DNA of 64,000 nt from Chitinophagaceae bacterium (GCA_016717285.1 JADKFU010000004.1:1-64000); one strand, 5' to 3'; shown: positions 52,159 through 61,584, numbered from the stretch's first letter. Made by a program: numbers and translations. The notes: generated by a model not told the origin, from the letters alone.

Positions 52159-53670
52159 TCAGTCCTCATTTGATGGCAGTGTGACCCAATTGCGGCCATC
52201 CCGTGCTATCAATGCTTCCGCATCTTCAGGGCCCCAAGAACCTGGTTTATAGTTAGGAAAATCAACTGTCGATCTTTCTTCCCACACGTCTAAAATGGGT
52301 TGTATCACCTTCCAGGCAGCTTCCACCTGGTCAGATCGCATAAATAACGTGGCATCACCTTGCATTACATCCAATAGCAGTGTTTCATATGCTTCCGGTT
52401 CATTGCCAGCATACGCATCATGATAATTGAACACCATATCCACCGGATCAAGAATCATGGATTGACCCGGCCTTTTAGACTGGAAGCGGATGCGGATATC
52501 CATCTCCGGTTGAATACTGATGGTGACACGATTGGGCCGCATAGTGTCGGCGGCTTCGGGTGGAAATGCAAAATGCGGAGTGGGTCTAAATTGTAAAGTG
52601 ATAATGGTGGTTTTACGTTGCAGGTATTTTCCGGTCCGCACATAAAATGGTACGCCTTCCCATCTCCAGTTGTCTACATAAAATTTTACAGCAGCAAAAG
52701 TTTCCGTATTTGATTTAGGCGCGACTTCCTTTTCTCTTCTGTAAGCTGCTGCCTTTTTCCCATCTAAAGTACCACTTGCATATTGTCCGCGCGCCGCCAT
52801 TTCATGCACCATATCATTAGAGATTCTCCGGATCGCATTCAGCACATCCACTTTTTTATTTCTTATCTCGTTGGCATCAAACGCAACAGGAGCTTCCATG
52901 GCCACCATGCAGATCAATTGCAACATGTGGTTCTGCACCATGTCACGCAAAGCACCTGAATGATCGTAGTAAGCACCGCGGCCTTCAACGCCAACGGCTT
53001 CTGCTGCAGTGATCTGAACATGATCAATATAATACCTGTTCCAGATGGGGTCAAACAATGTATTGGCAAATCGCATGGCAAGAATATTCTGCACGGTTTC
53101 TTTTCCAAGAAAATGATCAATGCGAAAGATCTGTTCTTCCTCCAGTATTCCAAGCAGCAGTTGATTTAATGCCTGTGCGCTTTGTAAATCATGACCAAAA
53201 GGTTTTTCCACCACCACCCGCGTAAATTTTGCATCATCACACAGCTTTAATTTTGTGAGGTGGGTTACAATGGTGGAGACTAATTGCGGAGCTACTGCCA
53301 TGTAATAAACCACAACAGGTTTTGTCTTCCACTCCTTTTCATACTTTTCAATAATAGCTGATATTTTTGAATATGATTTACTATCCGTCACATCCATTTG
53401 CAGGTAAGAAATGTGTTGTGCGCATTCCTTCCATTTTTTACTGATTTCCTTTTTCCTGCGGGAAAATTTCTTCACACCATCCAGCAGTCTTTGGCGATAC
53501 GCAACCTCTTTGAAAGGTGCACGGGCAAGTCCTACAATCGCAAACTGCTCGGGCATCATTTCATCCAAAAACAAATTGTAAAGTGCAGGAGAAAGCTTGC
53601 GGTAATTGAGGTCACCACTTCCGCCAAATATGAATAGGATGGTGGGTTTTGGACGATTTATTAGTTGCAT
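52159..53670 (-). CDS. zwf: Glucose-6-phosphate 1-dehydrogenase
   Basis: Oxidises glucose 6-phosphate to the lactone with NADP+. The 503-residue protein has LFIFGGSGDLNYRKLSPAL (N-terminal nucleotide loop), VVVEKPFGHDLQSAQ, RIDHFLGKETVQN (substrate-binding catalytic His region) and RNKKVDVLNAIRR. The frame extends far upstream; the ATG at 53670 (MQLINRPKP) lies seven bases after the gnd stop and gives the family N-terminus. The operon order is gnd, zwf, pgl with only a few bases between genes, so translational coupling is likely. The oxidative branch supplies NADPH. Confidence 0.95.
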   Translation of the reverse strand: MQLINRPKPTILFIFGGSGDLNYRKLSPALYNLFLDEMMPEQFAIVGLARAPFKEVAYRQRLLDGVKKFSRRKKEISKKWKECAQHISYLQMDVTDSKSYSKISAIIEKYEKEWKTKPVVVYYMAVAPQLVSTIVTHLTKLKLCDDAKFTRVVVEKPFGHDLQSAQALNQLLLGILEEEQIFRIDHFLGKETVQNILAMRFANTLFDPIWNRYYIDHVQITAAEAVGVEGRGAYYDHSGALRDMVQNHMLQLICMVAMEAPVAFDANEIRNKKVDVLNAIRRISNDMVHEMAARGQYASGTLDGKKAAAYRREKEVAPKSNTETFAAVKFYVDNWRWEGVPFYVRTGKYLQRKTTIITLQFRPTPHFAFPPEAADTMRPNRVTISIQPEMDIRIRFQSKRPGQSMILDPVDMVFNYHDAYAGNEPEAYETLLLDVMQGDATLFMRSDQVEAAWKVIQPILDVWEERSTVDFPNYKPGSWGPEDAEALIARDGRNWVTLPSNED

Positions 53671-53677
53671 GGTTATT

Positions 53678-55093
53678 TTAAACTTGTGAATTCCATTGAG
53701 TGTGAAAGGTGCCGTTGTTATCTGTTCGTTGATAGGTATGCGCTCCAAAATAATCACGCTGCGCCTGTATGAGGTTTGTTGGCAGTAATGCACTGCGGTA
53801 ACTGTCAAAGTAAGCCAGAGCTGACATCAACGCAGCGACAGGTAAGCCTCGCTGAGTGGCTGCAATAATTACTGCACGAAGATTTTCTTCTTTGGGTCGA
53901 AGTAATGTTGCGACGTTTTCATCCATCAATAAGTTAGTCAGTTGTGAATTTGATTGAAAGACTTTCCAAAAAACTTCGAGCAAAGCTGAACGGATAATAC
54001 ATCCTCCTCTCCACACACGCACCACTTCATCAACAGGAATATCCATTTTCAAAATGGAAGAAGCACTTTGCAGCATGGCCAGTCCCTGCACATAACAAAG
54101 GATCGTTGAAAAATATAAGGCATCATGTAATTGTGTAACAAAATTTATTGTCGCCAGATCCATTTCTTTGCCTGTTGGATAGAGCGCAGCGATTTGTTTA
54201 CGCTCATCCTTAAATGAAGAAAGTTCACGCATAGAGACTGCCATGTCAATCACCGGAATGGGAACAGGAAGATCCATCGCGTCCTGGGAAGTCCACTTAC
54301 CCGTGCCTTTGGATCCGGCTTTGTCAAGAATACTGTCAATTAACCGGTTAGTGGATTTATCATCCGGTTGCAAAAAAATATCCGCAGTAATCTCCAGCAA
54401 AAATGACTGCATGGGTCCTTCACTCCAGCTTTTGAATACTGTATGCAGCTGATCGTTGTTGTAATTCATGGTGTGTTTCAACAACCAATATGTTTCACTG
54501 ATCAGTTGCATGATGGCATATTCAATGCCGTTATGAACCATCTTCACATAATGACCTGCAGCATCTTTTCCCAGGTAAGCAACACAGGCATTTCCATTTA
54601 CTTTAGCTGCGACAGCTTCCAGCACAGGTTGAACGATTGCATAAGCCTCCCGATCACCACCGGGCATGATACTGGGACCGGTACGGGCTCCCTGCTCACC
54701 ACCGGAAACGCCCATTCCTATAAAGTGAATGCCTTTTTCCTGCATAAATTTCACCCGGCGAAGTGTATCTGTATAATGCGAATTGCCACCGTCAATCACC
54801 ACGTCACCTATTTGTAATAGCGGCAGCAAATTGTTGAGCACATCATCAACCGGTTTTCCCGCAGGTACGAGCATCATTAATTTACGGGGAAGTGCAAGTG
54901 ATGCAATCATAGCATCAAGCGTTGGAAAACCTTTTACTGAAGTGCCGGAAGTAGCAGAATTTTCCAATGCAGCAATTTTTGTTGCATCCAGATCAAAGCC
55001 TGCAACGGCAAAACCATGATCAGCCATGTTGAGCAAAAGGTTACAGCCCATAACACCAAGGCCGATCATACCGAAATCATAAGGTGCAGACAA
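53678..55093 (-). CDS. gnd: 6-phosphogluconate dehydrogenase, decarboxylating
   Basis: Converts 6-phosphogluconate to ribulose 5-phosphate and CO2 with NADP+. The 471-residue length is normal. Motifs are MIGLGVMGCNLLLNMADHGF (Rossmann), MLVPAGKPVDDVL, VIDGGNSHYTDT, FIGMGVSGGEQGARTGPSIM (catalytic loop) and YVKMVHNGIEYAIMQLISE (signature with catalytic Lys). The C-terminal tail has the usual basic RDYFGAHTYQR. First gene of the oxidative pentose phosphate operon; the 215-base gap to aspS likely holds its promoter, although no clear TAnnTTTG was found. Confidence 0.96.
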   Translation of the reverse strand: MSAPYDFGMIGLGVMGCNLLLNMADHGFAVAGFDLDATKIAALENSATSGTSVKGFPTLDAMIASLALPRKLMMLVPAGKPVDDVLNNLLPLLQIGDVVIDGGNSHYTDTLRRVKFMQEKGIHFIGMGVSGGEQGARTGPSIMPGGDREAYAIVQPVLEAVAAKVNGNACVAYLGKDAAGHYVKMVHNGIEYAIMQLISETYWLLKHTMNYNNDQLHTVFKSWSEGPMQSFLLEITADIFLQPDDKSTNRLIDSILDKAGSKGTGKWTSQDAMDLPVPIPVIDMAVSMRELSSFKDERKQIAALYPTGKEMDLATINFVTQLHDALYFSTILCYVQGLAMLQSASSILKMDIPVDEVVRVWRGGCIIRSALLEVFWKVFQSNSQLTNLLMDENVATLLRPKEENLRAVIIAATQRGLPVAALMSALAYFDSYRSALLPTNLIQAQRDYFGAHTYQRTDNNGTFHTQWNSQV

Positions 55094-55308
55094 GATTTGG
55101 AAGTTTAATTCGGGCTAAATATACTGATACTCTTCGCTCCTATTGCAATTGATCTGCAGTCAGATGCAGCATGAAAGGTGGAGGAACAACAACTTTGTCA
55201 TTTCGAAGAATAGATCAGCTTATTGATTGCGAAGAGAAATGATAGGGAGTAGCTCCTTCAATGAAAGAGCAATAACTGTCCTGTCTTAAACCAGAATGAT
55301 GTTTCCCG

Positions 55309-57081
55309 CTATTTCAGACCGAGTTCCTTTTTTTGTTTTTCATCAATGTTTCCCGGAGCATCCAGCATCATGTCTCTTCCCATGTTGTTTTTTGGAAAGG
55401 CGATAAAATCACGGATGTTTTCCTGGTTGGCAATAGTCATAGAACAGAAACGATCGAAGCCGAACGCAATGCCACCATGTGGTGGTGCACCAAATTCAAA
55501 TGCTTTCAGAATGAACCCGAATTTTTCGAGTGCTTCTTCTTTTGACAATCCCAACATACTGAACATTTGTTCCTGTTGAGCACGCTTGTGAATGCGGATT
55601 GAACCTCCCCCTATTTCAACACCGTTCAACACGATATCATATGCGTTGGCCTTTATTTTTCCGGGATCTGATGCAAAGTAGGATTCATCTTCAGGTCTCC
55701 AGGAAGTAAACGGATGATGCATTGCATTCCAGCGTTTCTCGTCTGCATCATACTCAAACAAAGGAAAATCGAGTACCCATAATGGCTTATATTCTTCTTT
55801 CTTCCGCAGACCTAAACGATTGCCCATTTCAAGACGTAGTTCACTCAGTGCTTTACAGGTTTTCGCGGTAGTGCCGGCAAGCACCAAAATTAAATCCCCC
55901 GGGGCAGCATTGAATGTTTCTGCTATAAGTTTCAAATCATCTGCACCATAAAATTTATCAACGGAAGATTTGAAACTACCGTCCGCATTGCAGCGAATGT
56001 AAACCAAACCATTAGCGCCTAACTGAGGACGTTTCACATATTCAGTCAACTCATCCAATTGTTTGCGCGTATAATCGGCGCATCCTTTAGCACAAATACC
56101 AGCAATGATTTCAGCATCATCAAAAACTTTGAAATTTTTTCCGCCCACTACATTCATATCCCCTTCTTTCAGGTACACAAATTTCATATCGAAGCGAATG
56201 TCAGGTTTGTCGTTTCCGTAATCATGCATGGCATCATCGTAGCTCATTCGTGGGAAATCAGGTAACTCAATGCCACGCACTTTTTTGAAAACAAATTTCA
56301 CCATGCCTTCAAACATGTTCAGCACATCTTCACGCAGCACAAAAGCCATCTCACAGTCGATCTGTGTGAATTCAGGCTGACGATCTTGTCGTAAATCTTC
56401 ATCTCGAAAGCAACGAACGATCTGGTAATACCGGTCGTAACCTGCCACCATCAATAATTGCTTGAATGTTTGCGGTGATTGTGGCAAGGCATAAAATTGT
56501 CCGGGATTCAACCGCGATGGCACCACAAAATCACGTGCTCCTTCCGGAGTTGATTTAATCAGGTGCGGCGTTTCTATGTCTACGAAATTTTGTCCGTCAA
56601 GATATTCACGAACAGCACGCGCCACCTGGTGGCGGTGCAATAAATTATACTGGTTCGGCCCGCGTCTTAAATCGAGGTAGCGGTAATTCATTCGTAATTC
56701 ATCACCGCCGTCCGTATCATCTTCTATCGTGAAAGGAGGCGTTTTGGCGGCATTGAGAATCTCAAGTTGCTCAACAACTATTTCAATGTCACCGGTAGTA
56801 AGGTTTGCATTTTTAGCAGAGCGCTCCATTACCTTTCCCGATACAACAATCACATATTCGCGACCGAGTTCATTGGCCATTGCTGCTGTTGCAGCGCTTT
56901 TTTCAGGATTATTTGTCTGTGAACCTGTAGGAAATACCAGTTGTGTTATACCATAACGATCACGTATATCCAAAAAGAGCATGCCGCCGAAGTTCCTGAT
57001 CCGCTGTACCCAACCAGCAAGGGTTACTGATGAACCTGCATCCTTCAATCGCAATTCACCGCAGGTATGTGTTCTGTACAT
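55309..57081 (-). CDS. aspS: Aspartate-tRNA ligase
   Basis: A class II synthetase charging tRNA-Asp. At 590 residues it is the bacterial length. The N-terminal OB-fold (MYRTHTCGELRLKDAG, VTLAGWVQRIRNFGG) is followed by RYLDLRRGPNQYNLLHRH (motif 1 region) and FRDEDLRQDRQPEFTQID (motif 2). The bacterial GAD insert domain runs around residues 300-410, and GIAFGFDRFCSM is the motif 3 signature. It ends QKKELGLK. Its own -7 box lies 35 bases upstream. No neighbour is related. Confidence 0.97.
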   Translation of the reverse strand: MYRTHTCGELRLKDAGSSVTLAGWVQRIRNFGGMLFLDIRDRYGITQLVFPTGSQTNNPEKSAATAAMANELGREYVIVVSGKVMERSAKNANLTTGDIEIVVEQLEILNAAKTPPFTIEDDTDGGDELRMNYRYLDLRRGPNQYNLLHRHQVARAVREYLDGQNFVDIETPHLIKSTPEGARDFVVPSRLNPGQFYALPQSPQTFKQLLMVAGYDRYYQIVRCFRDEDLRQDRQPEFTQIDCEMAFVLREDVLNMFEGMVKFVFKKVRGIELPDFPRMSYDDAMHDYGNDKPDIRFDMKFVYLKEGDMNVVGGKNFKVFDDAEIIAGICAKGCADYTRKQLDELTEYVKRPQLGANGLVYIRCNADGSFKSSVDKFYGADDLKLIAETFNAAPGDLILVLAGTTAKTCKALSELRLEMGNRLGLRKKEEYKPLWVLDFPLFEYDADEKRWNAMHHPFTSWRPEDESYFASDPGKIKANAYDIVLNGVEIGGGSIRIHKRAQQEQMFSMLGLSKEEALEKFGFILKAFEFGAPPHGGIAFGFDRFCSMTIANQENIRDFIAFPKNNMGRDMMLDAPGNIDEKQKKELGLK

Positions 57082-57115
57082 AAAAATTTTATTGTTAAAA
57101 GTAAAAACCGGATGG

Positions 57116-57123
57116 CAAAAGTA
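57116..57123 (-). promoter_or_regulatory. -7 promoter element (TACTTTTG) for aspS
   Basis: Read leftwards, TACTTTTG lies 34 bases before the aspS ATG. It is the same box as used upstream of the genes at 31174, 32003 and 60868. Confidence 0.45.
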
Positions 57124-57199
57124 GTTTTTTACTACCGTTGAAAAAACTTTGCACTGTTGTTCTGCCGCAACGTAGTTTTACTGCTTCATTTATCGAATT

Positions 57200-57946
57200 A
57201 TGAAAAAATCATTGCTGATTTCCGCAACCTGCCTGTTGATGGTTTTACAACAGTTATCTGCGCAGGAATATGTGCTCTCCTGTTCGAGATGGTCAGACAT
57301 GGTCAACCGCTCCACACGAAACACTTCCTCTACAATCGGCATCGACAGTTCGCTGATAACGATCTCGCAAGGACCCACTAACCTTTATCTTGAAATCACC
57401 AAACAATCCCGCAAGGAAAACATCTTTACCTACGAGGTGATTGATCCGAATGACCAGGCGGCTACCGCTACCTTCTCACCGGAAGAAATGACTTTTGATT
57501 ATCGTGCAGGTCAATATTGGCTCAGGTATTTTATTGAAACCATTCAGCGGCCTGAAAAAGAAAATGTAAGTGAAACACCAAAAGATACTTCCAACAATTT
57601 GAATGATACTGCTGCAGTGGTGGAAGACACAAAAATTTACGAGACCGCCACTGTGATGCCGGAATATCCGGGCGGCAAGGAAGCGATGGAAAGTTTTATT
57701 GCGCAGAATTTAAAATATCCTGCTGCCGCGAAAAAAAATAATCTCAAAGGAATAGTAACTGTATCAGCCGTGGTGGAAAAAGATGGCTCGCTTAGTGAAG
57801 TGAAAGTAAAAAAAGACATTGGAGGTGATTGTGGCAGCGAAGCTGTAAGAGTAGTAAAATTGATGCCGACGTGGATTCCGGGACAAATAAAGAATGAGGA
57901 TAAGCGCGTGAGAATGAGCATCAGTATTTTTTTTCCGGCGAAGTAG
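57200..57946 (+). CDS. Exported protein with TonB C-terminal domain
   Basis: A 248-residue protein with a cleavable signal peptide (MKKSLLISATCLLMVLQQLSAQ) instead of the N-terminal membrane anchor of true TonB. The first 150 residues are a domain with GPTNLYLEITKQSRKENIF and TFDYRAGQYWLRYFIET. The C-terminus is a TonB domain: MPEYPGGKEAMESFIAQNLK, IVTVSAVVEKDGSLSEVKV and WIPGQIKNEDKRVRMSIS. Without the anchor it cannot transduce ExbB/D energy in the usual way. Soluble TonB-domain proteins of this type are numerous in Bacteroidota and of unknown role. It is divergent from aspS. Confidence 0.8.
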   Translation: MKKSLLISATCLLMVLQQLSAQEYVLSCSRWSDMVNRSTRNTSSTIGIDSSLITISQGPTNLYLEITKQSRKENIFTYEVIDPNDQAATATFSPEEMTFDYRAGQYWLRYFIETIQRPEKENVSETPKDTSNNLNDTAAVVEDTKIYETATVMPEYPGGKEAMESFIAQNLKYPAAAKKNNLKGIVTVSAVVEKDGSLSEVKVKKDIGGDCGSEAVRVVKLMPTWIPGQIKNEDKRVRMSISIFFPAK

Positions 57947-57955
57947 TGATACCAC

Positions 57956-58675
57956 TTACAAATTGGGCGCACCTGTTTTCATGTTCTCCGATGCAATTTG
58001 TTTCAGGCTGCCTTTCGAGATTAAATATTGGGCTGCAATGTAAGTCAGCATGATCAGGAATCCCGCCATTGGAAACGGTGTTGCGAATTTATTGATGGCT
58101 AGTAGAGAGTCACTCGTCATAAAACACAATGCACCTGCAAACACCAAAACAAAACTATTGTATTCAACACGGCGGAATCGATTCAAAGCTGCAATTCCCA
58201 TCCATAAAATCACGGCCATGTAAACCATTACAGGCACGAGCATATTGCCAAGTCCATTTCTTATCAGGAAGAAAAAAAACGCACCATAACCAATGAACGA
58301 TACTATCAGCCATGGCTTTTGCCGGAGTATTGTTTGCGAATGGCGAACTGAAGTTTTATTGAATGCAAGAATGTAACAAATATGTGCTGCGAGAAAACTA
58401 ATCAGACCTGCGAGGAAAAAATCTGAATGCTGTTCCTGAAATAATAATAACACATCACCCAGCCAGGAAAGGGAAAGTGCAGCCAGCACAAAATTTCGAA
58501 ATGTAACAGGAGCAGTTGTTGATTGAAGATAAAAAATGATGATCAGCATCAGCAACAACAATGGCTTGGTAACCATTGCCAATTGATTCATTGACTCACC
58601 GCAAAGTATGGCGACCAGGTGAATTCCTGCAAGAATAAAAAATGCCTGAAAGGAAAATAGTTTACTGGTCATCAT
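57956..58675 (-). CDS. Lysoplasmalogenase, YhhN family
   Basis: A 239-residue inner-membrane protein of the YhhN/TMEM86 family, with about eight helices. The family signatures are TKPLLLLMLIIIFYL, LALSLSWLGDVLLLFQ-type sequence around residue 70 (SLSWLGDVLLLF), GLISFLAAHICYILAF and ALCFMTSDSLLAINKF. Characterised relatives hydrolyse the vinyl-ether bond of lysoplasmalogens. The start overlaps the stop of the upstream gene by four bases (ATGA), a firm sign of co-transcription with the alkylglycerol-monooxygenase-like gene. A combined role in ether-lipid turnover is inferred from the pairing. Confidence 0.85.
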   Translation of the reverse strand: MMTSKLFSFQAFFILAGIHLVAILCGESMNQLAMVTKPLLLLMLIIIFYLQSTTAPVTFRNFVLAALSLSWLGDVLLLFQEQHSDFFLAGLISFLAAHICYILAFNKTSVRHSQTILRQKPWLIVSFIGYGAFFFFLIRNGLGNMLVPVMVYMAVILWMGIAALNRFRRVEYNSFVLVFAGALCFMTSDSLLAINKFATPFPMAGFLIMLTYIAAQYLISKGSLKQIASENMKTGAPNL

Positions 58676-59901
58676 GCACTTATTTTGGAAAGTGGAGCTT
58701 GATAAAATTTCTGTATCCAGTAAACAGAAAGTAATACTATAACAGCAATCAAGACCGCAATGGTTGTAAATGCCGTTGCATTTTTCAGCATAAATAATAA
58801 GATTGCTCCGGTTAACAACAGTCTGATACTTTCAAACAGTGTAGCCCCTGATTTTCCTTCAAACAAAAAACCACTTGACATTACAGAGCATGTGATGAGT
58901 GCAGCAATCACCATTTGATCCGATGAAGAAAGGTTGGAGAGATTAAACAGAAAAAAAGAAGCGCCGCCGAGTATCAGCAGAAAATGTACAAGCAGGTACC
59001 TATTCATTTCACGGTTCAACTGCGTATTGAATTTCTCATAGCTTTCCACCTGCACTACTTTGGGTTTGCGATAGCCACCATATTTTAGAGGTAACCAACC
59101 GGGTTTCATAAACAACAACCTGATTTTATCCGGCCATTCCTTCACGAGTTTCAAATCATTCCACATGTTTGTAAACGGACTCACATGAGCCGATACAGGA
59201 TCCCAGCGCTGCGTTGGCGTGGTGATGCCGTACACTACTTTTTCTTCTTCTTGCTGGTAAGTTCCAAACAGTTTGTCCCAAATGATGAGGGTACCTGCAT
59301 GGTTCCGATCAATGTATTGCGGATTTCTACCGTGATGCACACGGTGATGTGAAGGTGTATTGAAAATATATTCCAATGGGCCGAGATTTCGAATGGCTTC
59401 CGTATGAATCCAAAACTGGTACAAAGTATTATAAGCTGCCAGCAACAAAAACCAGGCAGGGTTGAATCCAAACAAGGCCAGTGGCAGATAAAAACCCGAA
59501 GTAAAAACTTTTTGCAAAGCACCCTGCCGTAACGCTACGGAGAGATTATACTCTTCACTCTGATGATGTACGACATGACCTGCCCAGAACAAATTTATTT
59601 CATGGCTCATCCGGTGTGCCCAGTAATAAAAAAAATCAACGCCCAGAAAAAGAATCACCAGCCAATACCATTTATCAGGCACTGTAAAAAAGCGAAAGTG
59701 ATCATACACCACTGCATATAAAGCCACTGTAAATACCTTTGCAAAGGTTCCAGTGATCTGTTCAAAAATGCCGCAACTGATATTGCTGATGGCATCATTC
59801 AAGCGATAAAGATGTTTGTGCGTGATGCGATCATAAATAATTTCAATACCGATGAGGATAAAGAAAATGGGGATTGAAAGTACGATGGGATTGAGCGGCA
59901 T
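58672..59901 (-). CDS. Sterol desaturase/fatty acid hydroxylase family protein, alkylglycerol monooxygenase-like
   Basis: A 409-residue membrane di-iron enzyme. The His-box set is HRMSHEINLFWAGHVVHHQS (HxxxH and HxxHH, about residues 100-120) and HRVHHGRNPQYIDRNHAG (about 190). NTPSHHRVHH precedes it, giving the eight or more His ligands of the FA_hydroxylase fold. Membrane helices flank the boxes, and a C-terminal helical region of about 130 residues extends beyond the minimal domain. The length and layout resemble the TMEM195/alkylglycerol monooxygenase branch, which cleaves ether lipids. It is translationally coupled to the lysoplasmalogenase gene, which supports this reading. Sterol desaturation is the main alternative. 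Confidence 0.8.
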   Translation of the reverse strand: MPLNPIVLSIPIFFILIGIEIIYDRITHKHLYRLNDAISNISCGIFEQITGTFAKVFTVALYAVVYDHFRFFTVPDKWYWLVILFLGVDFFYYWAHRMSHEINLFWAGHVVHHQSEEYNLSVALRQGALQKVFTSGFYLPLALFGFNPAWFLLLAAYNTLYQFWIHTEAIRNLGPLEYIFNTPSHHRVHHGRNPQYIDRNHAGTLIIWDKLFGTYQQEEEKVVYGITTPTQRWDPVSAHVSPFTNMWNDLKLVKEWPDKIRLLFMKPGWLPLKYGGYRKPKVVQVESYEKFNTQLNREMNRYLLVHFLLILGGASFFLFNLSNLSSSDQMVIAALITCSVMSSGFLFEGKSGATLFESIRLLLTGAILLFMLKNATAFTTIAVLIAVIVLLSVYWIQKFYQAPLSKISA

Positions 59902-59992
59902 GGTGGTAATTTAAACATGAAAACTGAGACGACAAAAAAGAGAGGATTGCAATCTTGAAAGTCAGATTGTCAGCGTTTCACTATTTTCAACC

Positions 59993-60544
59993 ATGCAAAA
60001 AACAAAACTGCTACGCCAATTCAATGCGCTGGAAGTCTCACGCGTAAAATTAATGGACGACTTAAAAAAACTAGAAAAAGGATCTCTTCAATTCAAACCT
60101 AACGCTGACAAGTGGTCGGTGAACCAGGTGCTCAACCATTTACAATTTTCTGAACGCGCCTCCATCACTTACGCTACTAAAAAAATGCAGGGTGGAAAAT
60201 CAGTTCACAAAACAGGGTTGAGTGCAACTGTTCGTTCGGAAGCACTTTCGCTGTTTTTAAGGTCAGGCTATAAATGGAAAGCTCCGGCAGTGCTGGCAGC
60301 CGCTTCGGAAAACCTGCCCTTTGAAGAAGTGCTTCAACGTTGGAATGAAACACGCGTTCAGATGAAATCCTTTCTTGAAAACCTGCCGGAAGATCTCATC
60401 AGCCGTGAGATCTACAAGCATCCACGTGCAGGAAGATTGAATGTCATTCAAATGATGCAGTTCTTCCAGGATCATTTTAATCATCACTTGCCTCAAATCA
60501 ATCGCCTGAAGAAAGAAATTACCGCAATGAAAGGGAACAAATGA
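59993..60544 (+). CDS. DinB superfamily protein
   Basis: A 183-residue cytoplasmic four-helix-bundle protein of the DinB_2 group. The metal-ligand pattern is visible: SVNQVLNHLQFSERASITY (first His, helix 2) and MMQFFQDHFNHHLPQINRLK (two His, helix 4). The NADKWSVNQVLNHL opening of the second helix is typical. Members bind Zn or Ni and include thiol S-transferases, but most are unassigned. It is a single gene, divergent from the ether-lipid pair. Confidence 0.88.
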   Translation: MQKTKLLRQFNALEVSRVKLMDDLKKLEKGSLQFKPNADKWSVNQVLNHLQFSERASITYATKKMQGGKSVHKTGLSATVRSEALSLFLRSGYKWKAPAVLAAASENLPFEEVLQRWNETRVQMKSFLENLPEDLISREIYKHPRAGRLNVIQMMQFFQDHFNHHLPQINRLKKEITAMKGNK

Positions 60545-60844
60545 AAAAAAAGATTTCCAACACTTCCAGCGGTTGCATACTAAATTGTAGTTGGGAAAGT
60601 GGTTTATATAAAATGGACTTTAAAATCAATCGCGCAAAGGCGCTAAGCCCGCAAAGAAAAACTGAGGAGTATCCATTTTGCATGCTTTACCCTTTGTGTG
60701 GAAATGATTTCTTAAAAAGATATTCATTGGCTTGAAAATCATGATCAGCTTATCTGCGGTCATGAGTCCGACTGCGACAATTTGTTTTCCACCGTTCCAG
60801 AAAAAGTATCTAAAATTAGTATAGCAACACTTAGATTCAACCCT
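60545..60844. other. 300-base gap with repeat words and no gene
   Basis: A rightward frame that opens at 60541 inside the DinB stop contains the gcgcaaaggcgctaagcccgc repeat word in its middle and is not credible as a gene. The right end leads into the ompH-like promoter. Confidence 0.5.
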
Positions 60845-60852
60845 TACTTTTG
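60845..60852 (+). promoter_or_regulatory. -7 promoter element (TACTTTTG)
   Basis: TACTTTTG ends 15 bases before the ATG at 60868. It lies across the start of a frame that opens with TTG at 60850, so the ATG is the better start. Confidence 0.45.
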
Positions 60853-60867
60853 CAAAAAAACTATTTC

Positions 60868-61470
60868 ATGAAATCATCCCTGCTCATTGCCTGGAATGTT
60901 GTACTCACTGTTATTACTGCTGCACTGCTGTTTATTCAGCTTGGAAGTAATGCTCCGGCAGCTACAAGTTCTGAAAATGCACCGGTTGTAACTTCAAATA
61001 CCAGTACAACAACTGTTGCACGCATTGCAACGATCAATATTGACTCGATGCAAAACAATTACACTTTGTTCGTGAATAAGAAAAAAGAGCTCGAACAAAA
61101 GCAAAAACAAATGGAATCCACGCTGGCAAGAAAAGGACAGGAGCTGCAAAAAGAATATGCAACAGCACAGCAACAGGCTTCTACCATGACGCAGCAACAA
61201 CTTGCGGAAACAGAGCAAAGTCTGCAGAAAAAACAAGCTGATATTCAACAACTGCAAAGTCAGTTGAGCGGCGATCTTCAAAACCAACTGGATCTGTTCA
61301 ACAAAGAGCTGAAGGATTCATTGGATTCTTTCATCAACGATTACAATGCTTCCGGTAAATATTCAGTGATACTTTCAGTGGTGGAAGGCGGACAGGTATT
61401 GTATGCAGAACCGCAGCATGATATTACCGGAGATGCAATTGTTGGTATGAATGCAAGATTGAAAAAGTAG
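60868..61470 (+). CDS. OmpH/Skp-like periplasmic chaperone
   Basis: A 200-residue protein with an N-terminal hydrophobic helix (SLLIAWNVVLTVITAALLFI) acting as signal or anchor. A Thr/Ser linker is followed by an OmpH domain: VARIATINIDSMQNNYTLF, then a long Gln/Lys coiled coil (LEQKQKQMESTLARKGQELQ and beyond, about residues 75-150). A C-terminal KYSVILSVVEGGQVLYAEPQ and DITGDAIVGMNARLKK closes the body. Skp-type proteins hold unfolded outer-membrane proteins in the periplasm. The start is set by the TACTTTTG box. It is convergent with the type B T9SS gene. Confidence 0.85.
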   Translation: MKSSLLIAWNVVLTVITAALLFIQLGSNAPAATSSENAPVVTSNTSTTTVARIATINIDSMQNNYTLFVNKKKELEQKQKQMESTLARKGQELQKEYATAQQQASTMTQQQLAETEQSLQKKQADIQQLQSQLSGDLQNQLDLFNKELKDSLDSFINDYNASGKYSVILSVVEGGQVLYAEPQHDITGDAIVGMNARLKK

Positions 61471-61489
61471 ATGAGAGATGTTACCGTGG

Positions 61490-61582
61490 AATTGTCGTCA
61501 ACTTTAGCAGGGTTTACAGCAACAAACATCAAGGATACTACACGGATTAAACCCTGCCAAAGTTTACTCAGAAAATTCCCGT
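61490..61582. repeat. Dispersed palindromic repeat, copy 3 (largest)
   Basis: The arms AACTTTAGCAGGGTTTACAG and AAACCCTGCCAAAGTTTACT are extended by outer pairs GGAATT/AATTCC. It is closest to copy 1 at 37049-37119 and lies between convergent genes. Confidence 0.75.
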
Positions 61583-61584
61583 GG

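Noticed and set aside
57200..57946. Calling this gene tonB
   Set aside because: It has a cleavable signal peptide and no N-terminal membrane anchor or Pro-rich linker, so it is a soluble TonB-domain protein and not the energy transducer.
60541..60735. 64-codon frame starting inside the DinB stop (ATGA overlap)
   Set aside because: The overlap looks operon-like, but the frame runs through an intergenic repeat word (gcgcaaaggcgctaagc) and has no protein-like pattern.
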